Shown here: positions 27,000 through 36,240 of the stretch, one piece after another
Numbering within the stretch: position 1 is the first letter of the stretch
Layout: the number at the start of each line of letters is the position of its first letter
Notes under the pieces: model-generated
Seen by the model: the letters and a program-made list of their open reading frames with translations, nothing else
Told to the model about the DNA's origin: nothing
The model's database searches: none
Program-made: the position numbers and the translations under genes
Assembly: GCF_051622035.1 (NCBI RefSeq)
Contig: NC_135362.1
Coordinates: 19,492,501-19,556,500 of the forward strand
Direction: 5' to 3'
DNA length: 64,000 bases
DNA from: Arctopsyche grandis
Lineage: Eukaryota > Arthropoda > Insecta > Trichoptera > Hydropsychidae

Positions 27000-28440
27000 A
27001 GTTGTAAATAAAATGAGGTGGACCTTTCTAGCAATTCGCTCCACAGGTCGAACAATTTCTAAGAATTTTACCCAAGGAATACCTTTTTTTACATAACTTT
27101 ATTGCAGCGATTCTATTTCTGGCCTAGTCTATGCTACTCAAAAGTAACATAACATAACAATCATATTATTGCATTAACCCTTTGTGGCCCAACCTCTTTT
27201 TTTGACGTATTTTAACATATTTTCTGGGATTTATGGGTTCATAGGAATAAAATAAAGATAAAAATATGAATTAAAAAAATTATTTATTTATAAAAACATA
27301 GAAAAATGGTGGTTCCACAGTAGAACCACTGGGCCACTGGCCACTTTAAATTATTTGTGGAATAGCTTAAAAAAAATATTTTTATCACTAAGACATAGTC
27401 CCATTAATATATTAATCCCTTTTAATTGCTTCATTTCTGCCATATTCGTTTGCAGAGTGTTCTGGTTACCAATTTTTTTTTGTATATCATACAAATTTGT
27501 TTCAAAAACAATATTTTGAATCAACTCTTCGGGAAAAAAATGAAGAAACACATCAGTGGGTGATTCGATATTATTGCCTCATTTTTTGGCCACAATGACA
27601 ACAAATTTATTTTGGATATTATTCCGAGCACCTCTTCCCCATATAATTCGTTGCTCACCACTTATCGACTTTAGTGGAAGTTCATCTTCGTTTTCTCAAA
27701 TTTCATCATCTTCATCATGATTCTCGTGTCATCACCCCTGTTCTCCAAAATAGTGGGATCACCTATCTCACCTATCTAAGTCCATCAGATGTCAAAAATT
27801 CACAATCAGACGTATTTCTGCCAAAAAATCATTCACACAAAGATTCTCAAATTCAATAAATGACCATTGCAGTTTAACTGATATGAATATTTGATAAACA
27901 TGCCGTCAAAATAGAGATAATTGTAAAAAAACAAAAAGTAAAACAATGACAAGTGTACTAGTGGTCCCACTGTGGGACCCCCATCTTGAAGCTATGAAAT
28001 AGTTATAAAATATGCGAGGTATATGTATTTATTTGACACTAATATAGAAGTATAAAAACACACAGTAACATACCTGCCATCTTTGATAATAAAGTTATTA
28101 TTGGTGTTTTTCTTAACCGCGATATTCACTTACGCTCTTGCCGAAAGTCAAAAGTCAACTAACGACAAGTCTTTTCTTGAACGAAAGAATAAATATTTCC
28201 CACGAACGCTAAATGTCTCTAGTAACGCTAAAATCTAAGTGGTATCGAAATGCTGAAATGCAACCATTGGGACACTAGAAAAAAAATAATGAAGTTGTGG
28301 TTCTTCCACGGCACCACTGGGATACAAAGGGTTAATCGTTAAATTCTTACTGTTTACTAAATTCACACTATTCCAAAACTAAGGCATGGCAACTGCCATG
28401 CCATGCCCCCCCCAAATGACGTCCCTGTGCAAAACGTTAT
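27000..28440. repeat. Second copy of the CAAATGACGTCCCTG repeat, hosting piggyBac
   Basis: Flanks of the piggyBac element match the copy at 26560-26880: AGACCTTTCTAACGATTC versus GGACCTTTCTAGCAATTC on the left, and TAAATTCACACTATTCC then CAAATGACGTCCCTG on the right. The first copy keeps the unoccupied site CTCATTAATCATTAAATTC (TTAA at 26776-26779). Confidence 0.6.
27178..28331 (-). mobile_element. piggyBac-like transposon, deleted and decayed
   Basis: TTAA target duplications stand at 27174-27177 and 28332-28335. The terminal repeats CCCTTTGTGGCCCA and TGGGATACAAAGGG pair. On the minus strand 27551-27351 reads FFPEELIQNIVFETNLYDIQ and EMKQLKGINILMGLCLSD, matching the N-terminal part of piggyBac transposases (x-F-I-V-x-E-T-N-x-Y and E-x-x-x-x-x-G-I-x-I-L-M-G). 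The rest of the transposase is lost or broken, so this 1.15-kb copy is non-autonomous. Confidence 0.85.
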
Positions 28441-28852
28441 GTCACAGCGTAGTAATTCATTTTTGAGAGTGATGCGTAAGCCGCACTACTAAAAAATTAT
28501 CAATTTTGTTTTCCATGTTCTACAGACTACAATTATTGACTGCGAAGTATGTAGGTCAACGAAACAATGGAAATGAGTATGGTGAGTATTATTAGTGCTA
28601 CGGTCTCCAAGATGACTGTTGGTGCCTTACGCCCTTACCCGTGAGGCTACTTTATATTTAATAGTTTTATTTTAAAAGAAAACCAATTTTCCTTCTAATT
28701 TTATCGTAAAAATAATCGAATATCATCAGTCGCAATAATCTTTACTTTTAAATAATCGATACTGTGTTGGTAACCTCCTCTACAAATTTAGATTTGACAT
28801 TTCGTTTTACTAATAATTTCATCTCGGCAATTTAGTATATACTAGATAATTG

Positions 28853-29230
28853 CGGTCTCCTTGACGGGCCGGAATGGGAAATGACGGAAAATGCAAATAT
28901 CGGAAGGCAAATATCGAAAATTGAAAGATCTTAAGTCGAAAGATCAAAAAAAAATGGTGCATGGTAAACGGTACATACTCACTTAATTTGCGCGAGCAGG
29001 ATACAACAGGAACAAGAGGAACAGGCTTTTCCTCCCGTATTCTGCGCGCGCACATTAATATGGGAGGAAAAGCCTGTTCCTCTTGTTCCTGTTGTATCCT
29101 GCTCGCACAAATTAAGTGAGTATGTACCGTTTACCATGTACCCTTTTTTTTTGATCTTTCGATTTTCGATCTTTGCCTTCCGATATTTGCGTTTTCCGGC
29201 ATTTCACATTCCGGCCCGTGAGGTAGACCC
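28853..29230. mobile_element. Palindromic foldback element, copy A, 9-bp target duplication
   Basis: The element is almost a complete palindrome: it starts CGGTCTCCTTGACGGGCC and ends in the complement GGCCCGTGAGGTAGACCC, with arms that keep pairing through GATCTTTCGA, GGTAAACGGTACATACTC and GGAACAGGCTTTTCCTCCC to a short GC-rich centre near 29040. Exact 9-bp duplications AGATAATTG lie at 28844-28852 and 29231-29239. Copy B is at 40208-40565. A 9-bp duplication with long palindromic arms is typical of foldback or Mutator-like non-autonomous elements. It sits about 100 bp upstream of the FBXO45 exon. Confidence 0.85.
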
Positions 29231-29384
29231 AGATAATTGATACCCGATCATTTAGGAATTTATTCCAAGTCTACGACTATAACTGTCGACAAATAAACAG
29301 TGTGCATTCATTAAAATCTTGTTTAATTTCAGATTTTACACTGTCGGAAGAAATTCCAACACAGTGTGGGGTCATGCACTATCA

Positions 29385-30397
29385 ATGGGGCAGCGGCGCC
29401 GTAGAGGGCCGCTGCCCGCGTTTTTGGATGAACGTATTCTGGAGCTGATATTTACATTCCTCGACCTAGCAGACCTGAGAAGTTGCGCCTTAGTGTGTCG
29501 ACCATGGTGCCATTGTTTGCGTGACGGTGGCTCTGAAGTATGGAGACTATTGTGTCTACGTACTTTAGCACCAGAAGCTCTCAATTCAAACCTCCTTAAA
29601 GCTGCAACATCACATAAAGCTAAATTGAGAGCTTATTACAATTCTTGGAACCCCAACGATTGTTCCAGAAATGTTTACATAAAATCTAACGGTTTCACTC
29701 TACATAGGTAATTTATATTTCATTGAACTTCTCAGTGGTGAAAATAAAATTTTATTGATGTAAGATACTAAGTTGCCGACTTATCTTAATAGAAATCCTG
29801 TCGCTCAGAGCACTGATGCTTGTAGAGGAAAACTTGGATATAGAAGGGGTAGACATGCATGGGAAGTAATGTGGGAAGGTCCATTGGGTACAGTAGCAGT
29901 TGTCGGTATCACTACAAAGGACGCTTCTCTTCAATGCCCCGGATATGTGGCTCTGTTAGGTTCAAACCAACACAGTTGGGGCTGGAATCTAGTCGAAAAC
30001 CACCTGCTTCACAATGGCGAAGTACGGGGAAACTATCCCACTTTACACAATTCAAAAAGTTATCAGGTAAATTTTAGAAAGCACACCCAAAATTTAATTT
30101 TACAATTTTACATATTTGTACTTTTTTTTCCGTTAGGTCGGGGAAACAATCAGAGTAATCCTTGACTGTGAAAATAAAACTCTTTCTTTTGAAAGGGGAT
30201 ACGAATTTCTTGGCATTGCATTTAAAGGTATGCTCATATTTAATTTGTTAAAATTGCCTAATGTTCATTTCCGTAGCTAATTTGTTGGAAATTATTTTAC
30301 AGGTCTCCCGAATAAGAAATTTTATCCATCTGTATCTGCAGTTTATGGGAATACAGAAGTATCAATGGTATATATAGGACCTCCTATGGATGGATAA
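29385..30397 (+). CDS. Fsn: F-box/SPRY protein FBXO45 (Fsn), 4 coding exons
   Basis: FBXO45/Fsn is the substrate adaptor of the synaptic ubiquitin ligase that works with Highwire/PHR1, for example on Wallenda/DLK. Exons 29385-29707, 29793-30066, 30137-30227 and 30303-30397 join to 260 residues with GT-AG introns. The F-box covers about residues 15-55 ([20 protein letters not shown]). The SPRY domain follows [18 protein letters not shown] and includes [37 protein letters not shown] and, at the end, [19 protein letters not shown]. The chosen ATG is the first in frame downstream of an acceptor at 29331-29332, so a 5' UTR exon probably lies upstream. Length and motifs match animal orthologues; the gene looks intact. 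Confidence 0.95.
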
Positions 30398-30399
30398 GG

Positions 30400-30890
30400 A
30401 TAAATTAAGATTTTCAATCACACTATACAACTGATATTGTGTTTATTTAAATCACAATGGCTCTCTAGAATTTATATATTGCGTGTCGATGCATATACAT
30501 TATTATATAAGCTTTTTGTCGTAACTTTTCTCTATCTGTATACTCAATTCATATAATAGTGTGTAAAACAAACAATCAGTCGTTTTTTTCACATGATATT
30601 AATTAGATTAGAACCAAATATTATAATCTAGTCATTATGTAAACAATGTGCATTCCGTGTATGTGTTCATTTTAATATTATTTATTCCAATACTTTTTAG
30701 ATATTATTTTTACTTCTAGGTTACATAAAATACAAAAAAAAAAAAAATGTATTTACTCATACATTAATTTATTGATCTCATTTTTATTTACCAATTGACT
30801 GAAAATGTTTTTTGACTTTGTAGCCATTGAAGGGCTGGTGAATAATAATAAATATTTATACACCAATATTTCGTTGTATTTATTTACATT
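30400..30890. other. 3' flank of FBXO45
   Basis: Non-coding AT-rich DNA, probably 3' UTR in its first part. Nothing else is recognisable. Confidence 0.4.
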
Positions 30891-31336
30891 TCAAATTTTT
30901 ACTTTATCTATGTACGTAGTAACAATAGATGAAGTTTTGTGAAAATTCGAATTCGAGATTTTGACTGATTCGAACTCGGAATCGATCACTGAATACGTTT
31001 TCATGATGTAGAAAAAATGTGTGTCTGTGTATTTTGGGGATTTTTTGAACATCGTTAGTCCTATCGAACTGAAACTTAGTATCGGTTACTGAAATTCTTA
31101 TCGACACAACGTAAATCGTAATTCGACCCCTTAAACATGTGTGCTCTTCACAAAAAAATTCAAGTATAATTCTTGTATCAATGTGATGAAAATAAAAATA
31201 AATCACTAAATTTAATAAAACGGAAGTGCGATTTTATCCTCTTAGAAAGGTCAAAAATGTTGTGGTCACTATTCTGTCCACACAAATGAACATACCAAGC
31301 TGAAAATTTATATTTGTATTTTTTATAGACTAACTT
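30890..31336. repeat. Repeat family copy split by the LINE, left part
   Basis: The sequence matches 25680-26300 (ACAATAGATGAAGTTTTG, GAATCGATCACTGA, CTCTTAGAAAGGTC, AAGCTGAAAATTTATATTTG). The match stops at the LINE and seems to resume after it at about 35548 with TTTTGGTC and AACCGGAAGTAG. Family unknown. Confidence 0.55.
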
Positions 31337-31519
31337 TGTTGTATATAAAAAATACAAATATAAATATAATAAGTTAAAAATATATAAGTTGTGTTCTTGT
31401 CGTGATCGTGTACAGATGTTGATTACGTGTGTGGCGATTTGGGCAACGAAATTGTAACAATTAAAAAATAAAAATAAATTTGTAATATATAATTATGTGT
31501 ACGTTCTAAGTGTATAATA

Positions 31520-32602
31520 ATGGCATCAGAACGCATAAGTGAAGTAATAACAATTGAAAAAAAAATTATGGACATTTTGACCACAAAAACTAACAGTATA
31601 TCAAATGACAATAAAACATTTTTAATTACATCAGTAAAAAAATTAGTTGAATATATTTGTGAAAATGAAAATAATGATAAGGAACAATTTTTGGATGTAA
31701 TATGTGAATTAAGAAGTGAATTTAAAAATTTGAAAAACAATATACAAAAAGACATAAATATATTAAAAAGCAACAGTGAATTAAACATTTTAAAAAGGGG
31801 TGTAAATAAGAATGAAAATAATTTAAGTTATGCAAATGCACTTAAAAATAATAATAAAGATGTAACAATAATAGTTCCAAAAAAAATTCAAGAAACGGAC
31901 AAAACAAAAGAAGAGTGCAAAAATGTAATAAAACCCAAGGAACTAAAAATAGGAATACAAGGGATTAAAAAAATCGGTAAAGGGGGTATCGTTGTAACGT
32001 GTAACAGTGCACAGGATAGTATTAAATTAATAAAAGAAGTAGAAAATAAATTAGGGGAGAATTACAATGTTAAAAGAGGGGGATTAAAAAATCCCAAAAT
32101 TAAAATTGTAGATATGTCGGAGGAACTTACAAGTGAACAGTTGGCTGAGTGTTTGATGAATCAAAATCAAGAAGCTATAAATGATGGTGAATTGAAGGTG
32201 TTAAAAATATGGAAAAGTAGAAAAAATAATAAATATAATGCGATAGTGGAAGTAGATTGCAATACATTTAAAAGATTAATTGAAGATGGAAAAGTAAATA
32301 TAAATTGGGATAGATGTAGGGTTTTTGAAGAAATTAATATTCTAAGATGTCTAAATTGTTACGGATTTAATCACAAAGCGGTGGATTGTAGAAACAAGGT
32401 GACATGTGCGAAATGTGGAGAAGAAGGGCACAAAAGCGAGGGATGTAACAATAAAATAATAAAATGTATTAATTGCTTTAAGAGTAATAATAAATTAAAA
32501 TTAAATTTTAACACGAATCACGGACCGTTGGACACTAAGTGCAGTGTATATAAAAGAAATATAGAATTAATGAGAAATAGAATTAAGTATAATAATATAT
32601 AG
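31520..32602 (+). CDS. LINE ORF1 protein with zinc knuckles
   Basis: A 360-residue nucleic-acid-binding protein starting MASERISEVITIEKK in a favourable context (AATAATGG). The N-terminal third is Lys/Asn/Glu-rich and probably coiled. A middle RRM-like region is followed by CCHC-type knuckles: CLNCYGFNHKAVDC (about residue 275), CAKCGEEGHKSEGC, and a third Cys-rich stretch IIKCINCF ... H ... C. The frame ends at UAG (32600-32602). ORF2 continues in the same frame directly after that stop, in the context UAG CAA CCA. Confidence 0.85.
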   Translation: MASERISEVITIEKKIMDILTTKTNSISNDNKTFLITSVKKLVEYICENENNDKEQFLDVICELRSEFKNLKNNIQKDINILKSNSELNILKRGVNKNENNLSYANALKNNNKDVTIIVPKKIQETDKTKEECKNVIKPKELKIGIQGIKKIGKGGIVVTCNSAQDSIKLIKEVENKLGENYNVKRGGLKNPKIKIVDMSEELTSEQLAECLMNQNQEAINDGELKVLKIWKSRKNNKYNAIVEVDCNTFKRLIEDGKVNINWDRCRVFEEINILRCLNCYGFNHKAVDCRNKVTCAKCGEEGHKSEGCNNKIIKCINCFKSNNKLKLNFNTNHGPLDTKCSVYKRNIELMRNRIKYNNI

Positions 32603-35431
32603 CAACCACCAAAAGGTATCGGTATAAATGTACAAAGTTTTTTTGCTCACAAGGATGAGGTTTGGAGTTTAATTGTAAATCAAAAACCATTATTTATAGG
32701 TTTAAGTGAAACGCATGTAACTAGTGATTTTGAAGATTTTGAGCTGAATATAGATGGATATTGTGTTTTGAGATGTGACTCTAATTCTAGACATACGGGT
32801 GGGGTACTATTGTATTTAAGGGATGATTTAAGTTACGGTAATGTAATAGTTAATAAAGTTGATGGTGAGTTTTGGACAATTGGTGTGGATCTGCTTGTGA
32901 ATGGAGTTACTGTGTTTTTGCTAGTAATTTACCGCTCTCCGAATGGTAGCAGTGGAAGATTTCTTAAATTTTTAGAAGAATTGAGTGAAAGAAGTATAGA
33001 TGTGAGTAAAAATATAATTATGTTTGGGGACTGGAATTTTAATTGGTTACAGACAGAAGAATTTTATGTAAAAAAGTTGAGAAATTGGGTAAATGAATTG
33101 GGTTTTAAACAAAAAGTGACGGAAGCAACGAGAGTGAATAATTTATCAAGCTCTCTCATTGATTTGGTTATAACAAATATAATGGATTTGCGGTGTGAGG
33201 TGAAAGATGTACCGAAAATAGGAGACCATTCTATTGTCAACATGTTTTTGGGACAGCGGTTTAGTAACGGAGGACTTAAAAATATGCAGGTGACTGAAAG
33301 AGAAAACATTGATTATCAATTGATGAATGAATTGTTAAAGGAGTGTGTATGGGGAAAGGATGGTGATAGTGTGAATGAAATGTGGGAGATAATGTATCGT
33401 AATATAACATATTCTAAAAGTAAATGCGTAAAAACCACAAGAATCATGCATAAGCATAAGCTGAAACCTTGGTTTACCAAGGAAGTAAAGGAAAGCTTAG
33501 TTGATAAGAATGTTAGTTATAAAAGATATAAAATTATTAAGGCTATGGATGGAATCCAATTAGAAAAGGCTTGGTTAGAGTATAAAAGAAAGAGGAATAA
33601 ATGTGTGAATGTTTTACGTAATGCGAAGAGGGATTGGCATGAAAGAAATATTGATGGTGCAAAAAAAGATCCCACAAAAATGTGGCGAATAATTAAAACT
33701 TTGATTTCCGGGGGAAAAAATGTTTCTTTGAATGAATTAGAAGTCGAGGGAGTAGTATATAATGATAAAGAGGATATGGTTGAAAGATTGAATGAGTTTT
33801 ACATCAATAGTGTGAATGATATAGTTAATTCAATACAAACAAGGCATAATAGTGTGAATGATGATATTAATTTGGGTTTAAATAAGTTTGAAAGGTTTAA
33901 ATTAGTGGAAATGGGGGGATTAAATGGTGTATTGAAGGGCATGAAATCAGTTTCTAGTATGGATGGATTGACTCTAGATATTTTAATCAACACTTGGGAC
34001 ATGGTTGGACCTCAGTTACTGAAATTAATAAATGAATCGTTAGAAGTGGGATCCGTCCCGGATGCATGGAAGGTGTCTACTATTGTACCGGTACCAAAGG
34101 TTACTGGCACACATAAAGCCAGTGAAATGAGGCCCATCAATATGTTACCAATTGTTGAGAAGATGCTGGAGGAAATCGTTATGATTCAATTGAAAGAGTT
34201 CATTAGTATAAATGATTGTTTGGTTGTGGAACAGTCTGGATTTAGAGTGAAACATTCAACAGAAACCGCTATCCAATTGGTGGTTTCTGATTGGATGGAG
34301 ACGATGGATGAATCTAGCATGGTTGTTGGAGCAGTTTTTCTAGATTTTAAGCGAGCGTTCGAGACAGTAGATAGGAATATTTTATTACAAAAATTATATA
34401 AGTTAGGAATAAATGGTATAGTATTAAAGTGGCTTCAATCATACTTAAATAATAGAAGGCAAAGAGTAAAAATTGATAAGGTGTTATCCTCTGAATTTGT
34501 GACACCTCATGGAGTGCCGCAAGGGTCCAAATTGGGACCCTTATTATTTATATTATATATAAACGATATTGTTAAGGTAATTAAGATGTGTAAAATACAT
34601 TTGTTTGCAGATGATACATTGATATATATAATTGGAAAGAATGTTGATGTAATGTCTGAGATTTTAAATATAGAATTAAATTATGTGAATGACTGGTTGT
34701 GTGAAAATAAATTAAAGTTGAATGTGAATAAAACAAAAATGATGTGGTTGAATGGTAAAAATAAAAATATATTGAATGAAATTAGAATTGATGATAAGTT
34801 AATTGAAAAAGTTGAAAATATAAAATACTTATGTGTATACATAGATTCAGGACTAAATTTTAAAATGCACGCTGACTTTATAATAAAAAAAATGGCTAGA
34901 AAAGTTGGTGTATTATGTAGATTAAGAAATATTTTAAGTAAAAAAAGTAAAATTTTAGTGTTTAATTCAATTGTCTTGCCACATGTGGTTTATTGTGCCA
35001 CTGTGCTTAATTTGTTTAGTGGCCAAGATTTAGAAAAAATGCAAAAAATACAGAATAAAGCTATGAGAGCTATTTTGAATGTGAGTAGATTTAAGAGTAT
35101 TGGAAGTATGTTAGATGAATTAGGATGGATGAGTATTAGAATTAGTCTAAATATTAGTACATTGTCTTTTGTTTATAAGTTAGATCATAAGTTATTACCT
35201 AAGTATTTTGATGATTATATAATAAGGAATAGAGATAAACATAGTTTTTATACTAGAAATAAGGACAAACTAGTTGTAAGTAGAGTAAGAAAGAATAAGA
35301 CGGCTGGGGGTGTTTTTCACAGGGGTGTGCTCATGTATAATGCCCTCCCTGAGTGCGTCAGGTCTGCTAAAAACATGGATGCATTCCTGCGAGGTGCGAA
35401 GAGACACCTCTGTGAGGGACAGTACATATAA
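32603..35431 (+). CDS. LINE ORF2: AP endonuclease and reverse transcriptase
   Basis: The frame is open for 942 codons after the ORF1 stop and shares the ORF1 frame. The APE-type endonuclease has the residues expected: LSETHV (catalytic Glu), YRSPNGSSG, FGDWNFNW, SLIDLVITN and IGDHSIVNMF (His). The RT has MRPINMLPIVEKMLEE, GFRVKHSTE, FLDFKRAFETVD, HGVPQGSKLGPLLF and LFADDTLIY (catalytic DD). No RNase H is seen. The first in-frame AUG is only at 33020, codon 140, after the catalytic Glu, so normal AUG initiation would destroy the endonuclease. Translation as an ORF1-ORF2 fusion by stop read-through is therefore likely (inference). Confidence 0.85.
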   Translation, partial: QPPKGIGINVQSFFAHKDEVWSLIVNQKPLFIGLSETHVTSDFEDFELNIDGYCVLRCDSNSRHTGGVLLYLRDDLSYGNVIVNKVDGEFWTIGVDLLVNGVTVFLLVIYRSPNGSSGRFLKFLEELSERSIDVSKNIIMFGDWNFNWLQTEEFYVKKLRNWVNELGFKQKVTEATRVNNLSSSLIDLVITNIMDLRCEVKDVPKIGDHSIVNMFLGQRFSNGGLKNMQVTERENIDYQLMNELLKECVWGKDGDSVNEMWEIMYRNITYSKSKCVKTTRIMHKHKLKPWFTKEVKESLVDKNVSYKRYKIIKAMDGIQLEKAWLEYKRKRNKCVNVLRNAKRDWHERNIDGAKKDPTKMWRIIKTLISGGKNVSLNELEVEGVVYNDKEDMVERLNEFYINSVNDIVNSIQTRHNSVNDDINLGLNKFERFKLVEMGGLNGVLKGMKSVSSMDGLTLDILINTWDMVGPQLLKLINESLEVGSVPDAWKVSTIVPVPKVTGTHKASEMRPINMLPIVEKMLEEIVMIQLKEFISINDCLVVEQSGFRVKHSTETAIQLVVSDWMETMDESSMVVGAVFLDFKRAFETVDRNILLQKLYKLGINGIVLKWLQSYLNNRRQRVKIDKVLSSEFVTPHGVPQGSKLGPLLFILYINDIVKVIKMCKIHLFADDTLIYIIGKNVDVMSEILNIELNYVNDWLCENKLKLNVNKTKMMWLNGKNKNILNEIRIDDKLIEKVENIKYLCVYIDSGLNFKMHADFIIKKMARKVGVLCRLRNILSKKSKILVFNSIVLPHVVYCATVLNLFSGQDLEKMQKIQNKAMRAILNVSRFKSIGSMLDELGWMSIRISLNISTLSFVYKLDHKLLPKYFDDYIIRNRDKHSFYTRNKDKLVVSRVRKNKTAGGVFHRGVLMYNALPECVRSAKNMDAFLRGAKRHLCEGQYI

Positions 35432-35547
35432 GTTAATTATAAATTTTAGAGTGAAGTATAATAATTAAGATGTATTTTTAAATTAGCTTGATAGCTAAAA
35501 TATATATAAATAAATAAATAAATAAATAAATAAAATAAATATAACTT

Positions 35548-36240
35548 AGAGCTGGTTAAGGTTTTGGTCTGGATTCGTTAACCGGAAGTAGTATTTTTTT
35601 TTAAAACAATGTTTCATTATTTTATTTTTACCTTTTAAATTATTTTAATCTGTTTGATATTTATTGTGTATAATACTGATAGTGATTTTAAGTAATAAAA
35701 AAAAAATTGAACAAAATCCGACAACCGAAAGTAGAAATTTTGTTTTGTGCAAGTTTCCATCCATTTGCGCTCAATTTGTATCGAAAATGCTGTCATAGCT
35801 ATTAGTATTTCATAAAGCTACCGGTATGTGTGAATGTGTCTGTACGGTTCAATATCGAATTTTGTTTTGTGACCTTATATTCCTCAAATACATGGATAAA
35901 GTCACATCCGAATTTTTTTACTACATACATATATGCCATATATTCACGTTTTTCTCCAATGGTTTCTCACCGTTTTGTGAAAAGGACAGAATGTAAAATT
36001 GAAGTAGGATACATTTTTGGTGGTGTAAATTTTTGTATGAAAAATAATTTAGAATTAGGTCAGGATTTGTACACAAACCTCCTAACTGGTGCTGAATTGA
36101 ATTACGCAATGGCTTATAAGATATAATAATAAAATAAAAGTATGGTAAGGCCAAATTTCTAAAATTGAAAGTGACGTTATATTGTATTGGGAGTAGTAAA
36201 ATATATACAAAAACAAAATAGATTTTCAACCGTTTAATTT
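35548..36240. repeat. Repeat family copy split by the LINE, right part
   Basis: The stretch contains repeated ACCGGAAGTAG / ACCGAAAGTAG words like those at 25890 and 26180. Coding frames here (for example a 98-codon frame at 35830) are not recognisable. Confidence 0.4.

Larger units (their letters stand above)
31337..35541 (+). mobile_element. Full-length CR1/L2-group LINE
   Basis: A 4.2-kb non-LTR retrotransposon with a 5' UTR (about 180 bp), ORF1 (31520-32602), ORF2 (32603-35431) and an (AAAT)n tail at about 35505-35540. The candidate target duplication TAACTT lies at 31331-31336 and 35542-35547. Both reading frames are open and keep their catalytic motifs, which implies a young copy. It inserted into the repeat family described at 25680-26330: the pieces on both sides resemble that copy. 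The RT motif set (GFRVKHSTETA, FLDFKRAFETVD, GVPQGSKLGPLLF, FADDT) points to the CR1/L2/Daphne/Crack group of the Jockey superfamily; the exact clade needs a tree. Confidence 0.85.
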
